NCBI GenBank assembly: GCA_900315975.1
Contig: ONBA01000023.1
Coordinates: 1 to 42,982, forward strand
DNA from: an uncultured Ruminococcus sp.
GTDB taxonomy: Bacteria > Bacillota_A > Clostridia > Oscillospirales > Ruminococcaceae
Length of the DNA stretch: 42,982 nt
Reading direction: 5' to 3'
Shown: positions 15,320 through 23,938 of the stretch, piece after piece
Layout: every line of letters begins with the position of its first letter
Position numbering within the stretch: position 1 is the stretch's first letter
The notes under the pieces: model-generated
Seen by the model: only the letters and a program-made list of their open reading frames with translations
Told to the model about the DNA's origin: nothing
Database searches by the model: none
Made by a program: the position numbers and the translations under genes

Positions 15320-15355
15320 AAAAAAGTTATAGCCCATGGACACATGGGCTATAAC
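15320..15355 (-). terminator. terminator of the GH141-GH2 transcription unit
   Basis: A perfect 13-bp stem, GTTATAGCCCATG/CATGGGCTATAAC, with a 4-nt loop is followed on the minus strand by TTTTTTC, nine bases beyond the beta-galactosidase stop. Confidence 0.92.
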
Positions 15356-15363
15356 CGTAGATG

Positions 15364-18300
15364 TTATTCGTCGATTTCGGGGAGTTTTTCGAGTATACCT
15401 GCGTCGAGCTTCTGAATTGCGAGAGCGTCCTTAGCAGTTATACCGTCGCCGGGGTTGTAGCAGTCAGCATTGACCTTTCCGTCATCTGTGAGCTTGTATT
15501 TATCCTTGTTTCCGATGTACTGGAGGATAGCTACAGCGTCTGCTACAGTGACATCGTTATCGTCATTAGCATCGCCGATGAGCTTAGCCTCGGGATTATC
15601 GTCTTCAATAGTATTTTCAGCGATATTGTCGAAATCGAGCCAGAGCTGTACGTCCTTGCTGTCGGGACCGTAAGCGGGAGAAGCTGTATTCTGTGAAGCA
15701 AGTTCAGCGGCTGTGAGAGCTTTGCTGTAAACTCTGAACTCGTAGAATTCAGCAGCAGAACCGCGGTTAGTTTCAGGACACTTTCCGAGAGTGAGGTTAT
15801 ATCCTGAAGTTGTGACACCGCCTGTAGTACCTGTAGCCTTTTCAGCCATCATCTTACCGTCGCAGTAGATACGTATCATGTTGTTTTCAGCGTCGTATAT
15901 ACCTGCTATCTGATGCATTTTACCTATCCAGCCGGAAGCCGCGTCGGTAGTTCTTTCGCATGAAACTGAACGCCATGCACCGCCAGCATGAATAAAGAAG
16001 TAGAGCGTATTATTTTCTGTTCTGAGACCGAATGCGTGGTCGCCCTTACTTGCTATCATGTTGAACTGCGGATTGCCTGTAGGAACGATGTTAGCTTCAA
16101 CGGTGAAAGAGTTATTTCCGCTGAGTGACTTGTCTATAGCTGAATTGGCAGGTATGGAAACATCGCCTGAAACGCAGTTGCCGTTGGAAGTGGACTTGAG
16201 AGAAGCGCTTGATGTTACAGGAACAACGATGTTATTCTGGCTCTTATCCTGAATTGAAGTACCGTCAGAGCGGAATTTAGCGGTTGTATTAGCGAGTTCC
16301 TGCTCAGTGATATCGGAAGGAACTGGCATAATAGTGTAGCTCCAGCTGTACTTTCTGTTGGAAGGCATACGGTATTTCTGGAGTGTAGCCTGACCGCAGG
16401 TTGCAGAACCTGTACCCATTGAGCCGTAGTTTACACTGAGATATGTTTCATTTCTGGGTCTGAGCTTAAAGGGGTGGTCAGCACCTTGCAGGTCCTGAGG
16501 AGTGAAGTGGAGCGCACTCATTTCAAAGCCGCCCTCAGAAGCGATAAGGAGTGAATTACTGAACTTTTCGTTCTTAACGGATACCCACTTAACGTCCTGC
16601 ATAGTACCGGTGTCGTCAGCCTTCATGTATGGGTAGAACATATGCGATACAGTATCGCTCCAGACACCCATTCTGCCGTTTGTTTTTCTGTCGTTGAATG
16701 TCTCGACAGGACCGTCGCCGTACCATGTTACCTGTTCTGAACCCTCAGGAAGTTTGAGCATTGAGCCGACTCTGATGAGGTTACCAAGACCTGACTTAGT
16801 CGGGTCGAAGTCCATATCGACCTTTATTTTTCCGTCAGAGTAGATAGTGTACTTGATATCTATTGTTGACTTTACGCTCGGGAGACTGATGTGTGACACG
16901 ATTATCTTACTGCCGTTAGGACCGTCGGAAATGTCGATTTTTTCAGCCTTAGCACCGTCCATAGCTTTCTGCCATGCTTTATCGAAGCTTCCGTTTGCGC
17001 CCCAGCCGGTATCATTTTCAACGTTGCCGCGCCAGAAGTTAGGAGCAGGACCCTCTGAGATAAGCTCTTCGCCGTTGTAAGTATACTTTGTAAGAAGACC
17101 TGTTGACTTGTTGATGGCAACATTGAAGTTTGTGCCATAGGTAGCAACGTAGATGGTTGTAGCGTCCGCGATAGTTACATCGCCGTCGCCGAACTCGTTC
17201 TTAACTGAACCGCCTGTTGTCTGGAGTGGGAGCTGTGCGTATGAAAGCTCAGTGCCCTCGGGGAGCAGATCTGTAGCTTCCTTAGTCTGAACGGAGAGAT
17301 TGAGGAAGAACTCGTCTCCGGCGAGACACTTAGCCGGAAGCTTGAAGGGTACAGCGATCGTGCTCTTAGTGAGCGGGGGAGCGGAAGCGTCCTCTATTAC
17401 ACCGCTGTCAACAGCGATACCGTTCTTGATGAGTTCCCATTTAAGGGTGTAATCGCTCAGGTCGCGGAAGTTGTTCTCATTGTATACTGATACTTCGTGA
17501 TTTGCGAGCTGAGAAGCGTCAGCGGAGAACCAGAAGTTCTGATACTGGAACTTGACCTCAGCAACTTCTGGCTGTTCGGTTCTGTCAGGACTGATAAGAC
17601 CGTTTTCGCAGAAGCTGTTATCGTTCGGCCAGTCGCCCCAGTCGCCGCCGTAGCCGTAGAACTTGCCCTTTGCTTCTTCGCTGTAGAGGTTGGTACGTGC
17701 ATAAGGCTGTGAATAGTAGTCCCAACCGCCGCCGACCTTGCTGAGCGGAACAGCTCTTGACTGGTCTACCCAGTCCCAGATGAAGCCGCCGAGCATATTG
17801 TCTGAGCTTCTGATAGCGTCCCAGTACTCCTTGAGAGCACCGACGGAGTTACCCATAGCGTGGTCGTATTCACACATTACGTAAGGCATTCTGCCTTTAC
17901 CGGCATTGTTGCGGATACCGTCAGAACCCGGATACATCTGACTGTTCATATCAGTACCCATAGCACTTCCCTGACCTTCACTGTGTACAGGACGGGTAGG
18001 GTCGTTCTTCTTGAAGTACCATATCATATCGCGGAACAGACCGCCTGATGCGTTTGGGTCACCGGTATATCCCATTTCGTTTCCGATAGACCATGCGATA
18101 ATTGACGGGTTATTTTTGAGACGCTTGTAAGCGGTTTCTGTTCTGTCGAGACCGACATTGTAGAAACGTGCACGGGTGCTGTCGTTGTTATTATTCTGAA
18201 GAGCATGGCACTCCATATTTGTCTCACCCATTACGTACATACCATACTTGTTGCAAAGCCAGTAGAGGTAAGAATCGTTGCTGTAGTGGGAGGTTCTGAT

Positions 18301-19662
18301 AGCGTTAACATTATTCTTCTGCATGAGACGGATATCTTCCTCAATAGTCTCCTGCGGAACAGCCTTGCCGTAGAATGGGTCGGTATCGTGGCGGTTAACA
18401 CCTTTGAGAAGGAGACGTTTGCCGTTGATAGTAATAGGCTGCCAGCTCTTTGTGGTAACACGGTATGAGCCGTCAACTTCAGCACGGGTGAAGTTGATTT
18501 CGCGGAAACCGAGCTGAGTTGAAACTATCTCCTGTGCGTTGCCCTTGTCGTCTTTGAGAGCAAGAACGAGTGCATAGATATTAGGAGTTTCGGCTGACCA
18601 AAGCTTCGGAGACTTTACATCTGCTTTGAGAGAAATAGTCTGCTTGCTGTTGCCCTGAAGATTTGATATACCGGTAGAAACACCGCTGAGAATATTGTTT
18701 CCGTCTTCATCGTAAGCGTCAGCCTGAAGCGACCAGCCATTTCTGCCGTTGCCGGTCATATTGGAAATATCTGCACTTATCTGTAGCTGAGCGTCAGTGA
18801 AAGAATTGTCGAGATCGGTGCGTACAGTGTAGTCGCTGATCTGGACAGAAGGTGTACTTACGAGGAAAACGTCACGGAAGATACCGCCGTCGTAGATCAT
18901 GTCCTGATCCTCGAACCATGTACTGTCGCTGAACTTGTGTACCTCAACAGCGAGGATATTCTCGCCGTCTTTGAGGTAATCAGTCACGTCGAATCTGTGG
19001 GGACTGAAAGAGTCCTCGCTGTAGCCGACTTCTTTGCCGTTTACGTATAGATAGTAAGCAGATTCAACACCGTCAAACTGGATATATATGCGTCTGCTGC
19101 CGTCCTGCATTGACTTGTCAAGGTAGAACTTTTTGCGGTATAGACCGACAGGGTTGTAGTTAGTCGGAGCATTCGGAGCAGGGACATAGCTGTCGTACTT
19201 GTCCTGCCACGGTTCGGGAACATTTCTGTAGATAGAGAAATCGAATCCCTGAGTAGTCCAGCTTCTCGGGAGCTGAACCGTTTTCCAGCCGTCATTAGGC
19301 TGACCCTGATAATTTGCGTTCATAAATCCGCCCCAGCGGAAGGGAGCAGCTTTGCCTTCATTCTGTACAACAGTGAGTTCCCAGTCTTCGTTTTTACCGG
19401 TGAGCATCTGTAAATACTCTGAATTTTCGCGGGCGTTGTAGTCCCAGACTGAATTAGTAGCCGATTCAACGTCCTGATAGGGTACCGCGTTGCATGATGC
19501 GGGGGCACGGTTTACAGCAAAAACTTTTTCTGTGCCGTCCTTACCGGTCCACTCCTTGTGGGTGAAGGTAACGGCAGCGTCTGCGATTGAAGGTATGACA
19601 GCGCTTGATACCGGAAGAACTGCGAGAATTCCGGACAGCGCAAGTGAGAGACCACGTTTCAT
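15364..19662 (-). CDS. dockerin-bearing GH2 beta-galactosidase with LamG module
   Basis: This very large secreted enzyme (1432 aa) has a signal peptide ending near SIADAAV. The GH2 architecture follows: a sugar-binding jelly roll (DGVESAYYLYVNGKEVGYSE), an Ig-like domain and a TIM barrel. The acid/base is E529 in SIGNEMGYTG and the nucleophile is E598 in VMCEYDHAMGNS. The beta-galactosidase small-chain domain is next (about 880-1120). A LamG/concanavalin-like module (about 1200-1350) and a dockerin (GDANDDNDVTVADAVAILQ) end the protein. It is about 400 residues longer than Escherichia coli LacZ because of the added modules. It probably removes galactose from pectic galactan or arabinogalactan outside the cell. 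It is second in a unit behind the GH141-like gene, 29 bp apart. Confidence 0.93.
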   Translation of the reverse strand: MKRGLSLALSGILAVLPVSSAVIPSIADAAVTFTHKEWTGKDGTEKVFAVNRAPASCNAVPYQDVESATNSVWDYNARENSEYLQMLTGKNEDWELTVVQNEGKAAPFRWGGFMNANYQGQPNDGWKTVQLPRSWTTQGFDFSIYRNVPEPWQDKYDSYVPAPNAPTNYNPVGLYRKKFYLDKSMQDGSRRIYIQFDGVESAYYLYVNGKEVGYSEDSFSPHRFDVTDYLKDGENILAVEVHKFSDSTWFEDQDMIYDGGIFRDVFLVSTPSVQISDYTVRTDLDNSFTDAQLQISADISNMTGNGRNGWSLQADAYDEDGNNILSGVSTGISNLQGNSKQTISLKADVKSPKLWSAETPNIYALVLALKDDKGNAQEIVSTQLGFREINFTRAEVDGSYRVTTKSWQPITINGKRLLLKGVNRHDTDPFYGKAVPQETIEEDIRLMQKNNVNAIRTSHYSNDSYLYWLCNKYGMYVMGETNMECHALQNNNNDSTRARFYNVGLDRTETAYKRLKNNPSIIAWSIGNEMGYTGDPNASGGLFRDMIWYFKKNDPTRPVHSEGQGSAMGTDMNSQMYPGSDGIRNNAGKGRMPYVMCEYDHAMGNSVGALKEYWDAIRSSDNMLGGFIWDWVDQSRAVPLSKVGGGWDYYSQPYARTNLYSEEAKGKFYGYGGDWGDWPNDNSFCENGLISPDRTEQPEVAEVKFQYQNFWFSADASQLANHEVSVYNENNFRDLSDYTLKWELIKNGIAVDSGVIEDASAPPLTKSTIAVPFKLPAKCLAGDEFFLNLSVQTKEATDLLPEGTELSYAQLPLQTTGGSVKNEFGDGDVTIADATTIYVATYGTNFNVAINKSTGLLTKYTYNGEELISEGPAPNFWRGNVENDTGWGANGSFDKAWQKAMDGAKAEKIDISDGPNGSKIIVSHISLPSVKSTIDIKYTIYSDGKIKVDMDFDPTKSGLGNLIRVGSMLKLPEGSEQVTWYGDGPVETFNDRKTNGRMGVWSDTVSHMFYPYMKADDTGTMQDVKWVSVKNEKFSNSLLIASEGGFEMSALHFTPQDLQGADHPFKLRPRNETYLSVNYGSMGTGSATCGQATLQKYRMPSNRKYSWSYTIMPVPSDITEQELANTTAKFRSDGTSIQDKSQNNIVVPVTSSASLKSTSNGNCVSGDVSIPANSAIDKSLSGNNSFTVEANIVPTGNPQFNMIASKGDHAFGLRTENNTLYFFIHAGGAWRSVSCERTTDAASGWIGKMHQIAGIYDAENNMIRIYCDGKMMAEKATGTTGGVTTSGYNLTLGKCPETNRGSAAEFYEFRVYSKALTAAELASQNTASPAYGPDSKDVQLWLDFDNIAENTIEDDNPEAKLIGDANDDNDVTVADAVAILQYIGNKDKYKLTDDGKVNADCYNPGDGITAKDALAIQKLDAGILEKLPEIDE

Positions 19663-19691
19663 AATTTTTGTCCTCCTTTGGAATATTTAGC

Positions 19692-22553
19692 TTAGAATGA
19701 TGTTATTTTACCGAGCAGGAAATCTGCGTGTAGCTGAAGGTCCTCTTCGTCTATGGAACCGTCGCTGTTGATGTCGGCAGCATCGAAGTTTTCAGCATCA
19801 CCGTCGATGACAGCCTGACGCATGAATACAAGGTCGAATGTATCAACAACACCGTCGTCGTTGAGGTCACCCTTGACAGCATCAGAATCAGACTGCGGGA
19901 GATTGAGTCTCCACCAGTTTACATTATAGAGGTAACCGCTGCCGCCCTTGAATACGAGGTAAACGTCGTTAACTCCTGTAACCTTGCTTATCTTGCAGTT
20001 AAGGGTCTGCCATTTCTGCCAGCCGCCGGTACCGGAAACGGTTGCTTCGCCTATCTTAGTGCCGGAAGCGCTGCCGAGTCTGACTTCGATAGTACCGCTG
20101 CCGCCGTTTGAAGCAACGCGGAGGTCGATAGAATCAGCTTCGCCGTTTTTGAAGTTGATACCCTTGAAGCCGATGGAGTCGCCGTTTTCAATATAAGCGA
20201 CGTCCTGACCGCCTTCGCTGCAGCTTTCAAAGTCTACACCATTTTTGTAATCGCAGCTTTCAGCTTCGATAACATCGCCGCCGGAAGTTGAGCCGCTGAG
20301 GCGGAGGATATGATTTGACTTTGAAACATTGCCGTCCTTGTCAACGACGTAGATACGGTATTCGCCTTCTTCAGCAGGAGTTTTGATAGAAGTAGCATTT
20401 GCGGAAGCTCTTGTCATAGTCTTGCCTGTCTTGAATGAAGAAGTTCCGTCGGGAGCTATCCATACAGTACCGTCGCCCTTTCTTATGGGGAGCTTGCTGC
20501 CGCAGGTTGTAGCACAGCTTGCAGGGAATACGAAGTTTGCAGCTGATGTGACATAGCGCGGAACGAGTGAACGGTAATCGTCAGAAACACCTGAATTGAG
20601 GCAGTATGTGTACTGTTTGAAAGGCCATACGTTATCGGATACGACTATAGGAGTGTCGATATCTGATGAGGGAGGATTCTTACCCATTTTATTTACAGTA
20701 GCGTATGTACGCTTGATGGTGAGGTCGTGCTTCTGACCGTAATCCTCGCAGTTTATGGTATATGTTACTTTAGGGCTTATTTCAAGGACGTTGTCGTTTT
20801 CCTCGATGTAAGCAGTGCCCTCATCGTTGTGGAGACCGTAGGTAGGCTGCCACTGAGCGGCTGCCGGGATACCCTGAACGTAGTTTTCGTTGATAATAGT
20901 ACCGGGCATCTGGCCGATAGTGTAGATACCGCCGCTGTCGTGGAGACGGTTGAGGCAGTTGATAACACGGTTGTAGCAAATTGAGTTGTTGCGTGATGTC
21001 TTGCTGTCCTTGAAGTTGCACCAGCCCCAGCCCATATGGATACCGTTGTAAGCTGTCTTTTCAACAGTGTTGTTGAGAATTTTCACGCTGTCGGTGTAGT
21101 AAGCAGTGATAGCAGCGCAGCCGCCGAAACCGTGTACAACGCTTATATCGTAGAGCATATTCTGAGTTACAGTGATATCTGTGCAGAGACCCTCAACTTC
21201 CTTGGAGAAGCGTTCGTGGTTATTCCATGCAGCATCGCCTATGTAGATATGCTGTGGGTGACCGATAGTAATACCGCTTGAAGTGATATCAGTGATAAAG
21301 TTTCCGGAAATGTTGGAATGAATAACATCGTTAGTCATTGAGATGCCGTCAGCACCGGTATGCTTAACAACGTTTCCGGTAAATGTGATATTGTCGGAGT
21401 TTCTGACATTTACAGCACCGGGGAGAGTATCTACCATTTCGTACTTGCTGTTATGCCAGTTTGAATCTGCGAAAGCAGTGTATGTCTGCGCAGCCTGACA
21501 GGTAGTCTTACCGTGAGAGCCGGCAACATTTGTGAGCTGATAGTCGGTATTGGCAAATGTGATGCCGCTGAATGAGAGATTCTCAACACGGTCGGAAGTG
21601 GACTTGCCCTGGATTATAATAAGCTGTTCAGCGATAGGAGCTTCAACATCAGCAGATGACATATCCTCACCCTGACGCGGATAATAGTAGAGCACCTTAT
21701 CAGTCTTGTCAAAATAGAATTCGCCGGGGTCGTTCACGAAGGAGAACGAATTGTAGATAGTGTGAGTACCGCCTGTTGAGAAACCGGCTCCCCAGCCGGG
21801 AGTCTGAGCGATAGCGCCGTAAGGCTGCTGATAGAGCAGAACGAGTGAGCCGTTTTCAACCTTTACATCGCGGGTGCAGACGATATTTTCGTTCCATGTT
21901 GTACCGTTGATAACTTCAAGGTCGTCGAAATTTGAAGGTATGCGCGGGATATCATTAGGGTTGTAGGAAGAACCGTCGTCCTTGGTACCGGAAACCCATG
22001 CCCAGTCAGCCTGACCCTGTTTGATGTTATACTTTCCGTAGCCGCCCTTGGACTGTACTCTTACACTGCCCATATTGGCACGTTTGTCGTTGACGTAGAG
22101 GTTACGGAGCTTATAATTGCGGTCGAGCGGAGCGGAATACAGCTTATCGTTGTATTTTGTCCAGCCAGTGACCTTTTCGGAACCGTTGATTACCGGAACC
22201 TCATCGCCGTAAGCCTTATAGGTTATAGTGTGACCATTAGTACCGGAATCGCGTGTATCGAACACGACCGGTTCAGTGATACGGTAATCGCCGCCGCGGA
22301 GATAAACGGTGATATCGCCGGACATATTTTTGTTGAGTTCTCTAACAGCGTCACGGGCAGCTGAGAGAGTTCTGAGCGGAGATGCAAAAGTACCGCTTGC
22401 GTCGTCGTTACCGTCAGGGGATACGTATATCTCAGTTGTTGTATCGGCAGCGGTTACGTAGTTCAGCAGACCGTTACCGAGTGTAGGAGCTGATGTTAAA
22501 GCAGCACTGAGTATGAGACTTATCCCCGATCTTAGAAAATGCTTCGCATTCAT
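19692..22553 (-). CDS. dockerin-bearing right-handed beta-helix enzyme, GH141-like, with CBM6
   Basis: The 953-aa secreted protein starts at ATG 22551-22553 behind GGGAGG; the frame to 22583 lacks a start signal. After the signal peptide, residues about 45-640 form a parallel beta-helix with the opening EIYVSPDGNDDASGTFASPL and repeated short turns (NITFTGNVVKHTGADGISM, ITVTQNMLYDISVVHGFGG). That layout fits GH141 and related families such as GH120 more than pectate lyases. A CBM6-like module (VIEAESCDYKNGV to YLYNVNWWRLN) and a dockerin of a second type (GDLNDDGVVDTFDLVFMRQ) follow. Known GH141 members act on pectin or xylan, so the substrate here is not certain. It is the first gene of the unit with the GH2 enzyme. 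Confidence 0.8.
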   Translation of the reverse strand: MNAKHFLRSGISLILSAALTSAPTLGNGLLNYVTAADTTTEIYVSPDGNDDASGTFASPLRTLSAARDAVRELNKNMSGDITVYLRGGDYRITEPVVFDTRDSGTNGHTITYKAYGDEVPVINGSEKVTGWTKYNDKLYSAPLDRNYKLRNLYVNDKRANMGSVRVQSKGGYGKYNIKQGQADWAWVSGTKDDGSSYNPNDIPRIPSNFDDLEVINGTTWNENIVCTRDVKVENGSLVLLYQQPYGAIAQTPGWGAGFSTGGTHTIYNSFSFVNDPGEFYFDKTDKVLYYYPRQGEDMSSADVEAPIAEQLIIIQGKSTSDRVENLSFSGITFANTDYQLTNVAGSHGKTTCQAAQTYTAFADSNWHNSKYEMVDTLPGAVNVRNSDNITFTGNVVKHTGADGISMTNDVIHSNISGNFITDITSSGITIGHPQHIYIGDAAWNNHERFSKEVEGLCTDITVTQNMLYDISVVHGFGGCAAITAYYTDSVKILNNTVEKTAYNGIHMGWGWCNFKDSKTSRNNSICYNRVINCLNRLHDSGGIYTIGQMPGTIINENYVQGIPAAAQWQPTYGLHNDEGTAYIEENDNVLEISPKVTYTINCEDYGQKHDLTIKRTYATVNKMGKNPPSSDIDTPIVVSDNVWPFKQYTYCLNSGVSDDYRSLVPRYVTSAANFVFPASCATTCGSKLPIRKGDGTVWIAPDGTSSFKTGKTMTRASANATSIKTPAEEGEYRIYVVDKDGNVSKSNHILRLSGSTSGGDVIEAESCDYKNGVDFESCSEGGQDVAYIENGDSIGFKGINFKNGEADSIDLRVASNGGSGTIEVRLGSASGTKIGEATVSGTGGWQKWQTLNCKISKVTGVNDVYLVFKGGSGYLYNVNWWRLNLPQSDSDAVKGDLNDDGVVDTFDLVFMRQAVIDGDAENFDAADINSDGSIDEEDLQLHADFLLGKITSF

Positions 22554-22602
22554 GATTAAGACCTCCCTTGGATATATTCTCAAATTTAAATAGTATATAA
22601 AT

Positions 22603-22631
22603 ATTGTATTAATTTATTATGTATACAACAA
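22603..22631 (-). promoter_or_regulatory. possible promoter of the GH141-GH2 unit
   Basis: On the minus strand TTGTTG (22626-22631), 17 bp, TACAAT (22603-22608) lies about 50 bp before the start at 22553. The region is very AT-rich, so chance matches are more likely here. Confidence 0.4.
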
Positions 22632-22799
22632 CCCACAAAGCGTAAATTTGGTGGACAAATTGTATTAATATTGCACATTAGGTCTAAATCAGTACAATAA
22701 ATTACTATAAAAATTGATAAATTAGTATATATGATTGTGAAAACACGGTGAAGTTAAATCAGCAATTTTTGAACAATTGCTATTAGATTTTAGATATAA

Positions 22800-22832
22800 C
22801 AAAAAAGTCCCATGTTGAAACATGAGACTTTT
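22800..22832 (-). terminator. terminator after the 296-aa membrane protein gene
   Basis: AAAAGTCTCATGTT pairs with AACATGGGACTTTT on the minus strand, with one G-T wobble, around a very short loop, and TTTTTTG follows. It lies directly after the stop at 22835. Confidence 0.85.
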
Positions 22833-22834
22833 AA

Positions 22835-23725
22835 CTATTTGGAAAGGTCATTTACGACAGCGTCAAAAACTTCGATATCCTTATCAAAAGTTTTCTTCAT
22901 ATCTTCCTCATCGGAGTAGATGAGTGCCTGCGGTTTACGGATAGCCATAAACCAGTCACTTGTCACGCTTTCGGGGGAGACTCCGATTTTTTCAGCAAAG
23001 TCGGTATCGGAAAGCATGAACTTGTATTTTTTTACGTGTTCATTGTTATGGTAACGCGATGAAATATCAGTAAAAGTATCTTCAGGAGTAACGACTTCGC
23101 CGATTAGTTCGTTGCCGATCACTATTACCGATTCGGCAGACTGAAGTTCGGCTGAAAGCTTTGTAGGAACACTGTTTGCAAAGTCAGCACGCTCATTTCC
23201 GGTGTATGGGATATAGTAGACAGATACGAGTTTTTTCCCGTTATGGTTGTTATCGGGAGTAAAGCTTTCAAAGTATTTGTCGATGTGCGACTCTTCACCG
23301 AGTGCCTGATTATTGCCGATCAGAAGCACCACCATATCGGGGCGTGGCTTAGTTGCAAGGCTTACGACCAAAAAAACTGCAATAGCCGTAAAAACTGCAC
23401 CCATGCCGAGCCACCATTTATTTAGATAGAAGAAACTGCCGACTTTCTGCCAGAAAGTCTGATGAATCTCCTCGGGGACTTCCTCATGGATAGTTTCGCT
23501 TTCCGTGATAACACCTGTTTTCAGGCGGAGAAGTTCAAGTCTTTCTTCTTCAAGACGCTTATCACGGGCTTCACGGGCTTTTTTCTGTTTTTCGGCGTAT
23601 TTGCGCTGAATTCCTTCATTGCGTTTTCTTGCCTGTTCTTCAGCTTTTTCCTGCATTTCACGTGAGGTCTGAAAGACACTTTTTGAAATGTGGAGTTTAT
23701 CGTCCTGCTGTTCGTTTTTGTTCAT
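22835..23725 (-). CDS. single-pass membrane protein with long coiled-coil N-terminus, unknown function
   Basis: Residues 1-75 of 296 are highly charged and strongly heptad-like (KAEEQARKRNEGIQRKYAEK, then ARDKRLEEERLELL), predicted to be cytoplasmic. One membrane helix lies near 100-125 (WLGMGAVFTAIAVFLVVSLA). The outer domain of about 170 residues contains VVLLIGNNQALGEES, SVIVIGNELIGEV and a helical end. The outer part looks like a compact alpha/beta fold, but I do not recognise the family. The start at 23725 follows an AGGAG site. It lies downstream of lysS and two structured RNA elements, and has its own terminator. A role at the cell envelope is likely; nothing more can be said. Confidence 0.75.
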   Translation of the reverse strand: MNKNEQQDDKLHISKSVFQTSREMQEKAEEQARKRNEGIQRKYAEKQKKAREARDKRLEEERLELLRLKTGVITESETIHEEVPEEIHQTFWQKVGSFFYLNKWWLGMGAVFTAIAVFLVVSLATKPRPDMVVLLIGNNQALGEESHIDKYFESFTPDNNHNGKKLVSVYYIPYTGNERADFANSVPTKLSAELQSAESVIVIGNELIGEVVTPEDTFTDISSRYHNNEHVKKYKFMLSDTDFAEKIGVSPESVTSDWFMAIRKPQALIYSDEEDMKKTFDKDIEVFDAVVNDLSK

Positions 23726-23765
23726 ATTTCCTACTCCTGTTAAAACGTTGCCTTAAAATAAAGAT

Positions 23766-23862
23766 GGCGCTCAAGGTAACACTCCTTAGCGGTATTTCAT
23801 AATGCCGTATTATAATGGTTCGGCATTCCGATTTTCCGCTAAGGAAGCAGCCTAAGAGCGCC
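23766..23862 (-). ncRNA. structured RNA element B (three nested helices)
   Basis: On the minus strand GGCGCTC pairs with GAGCGCC, TCCTTAGCGG with CCGCTAAGGA, and AATGCCG with CGGCATT, giving a long arm with internal loops. The sequence around the second helix (CTTCC-TTAGCGGAAAATCG and GAAATACCGC) repeats that of element A next to it. It lies between lysS and the downstream membrane protein gene. Function is unknown; the 3' side is followed by ATCTTTATTTT, so it might also help to end transcription. Confidence 0.6.
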
Positions 23863-23867
23863 CTGAA

Positions 23868-23919
23868 AGTGTAGCCCTCTTCGGCGGTATCTCACGATTT
23901 CCGCTAAGGGAAGCACACT
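23868..23919 (-). ncRNA. structured RNA element A (short form)
   Basis: On the minus strand AGTGT and ACACT close a stem-loop whose inner part, CCCTTAGCGG with CCGCCGAAGAGGG, is capped by AAATCGTGAGATA with a GNRA-type tip (TC-GTGA-GA). The internal bases match element B apart from a hairpin inserted at the tip of B. Element A starts about 20 nt after the lysS stop. Confidence 0.55.
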
Positions 23920-23938
23920 AAATTCTAATCAGGCAGAA

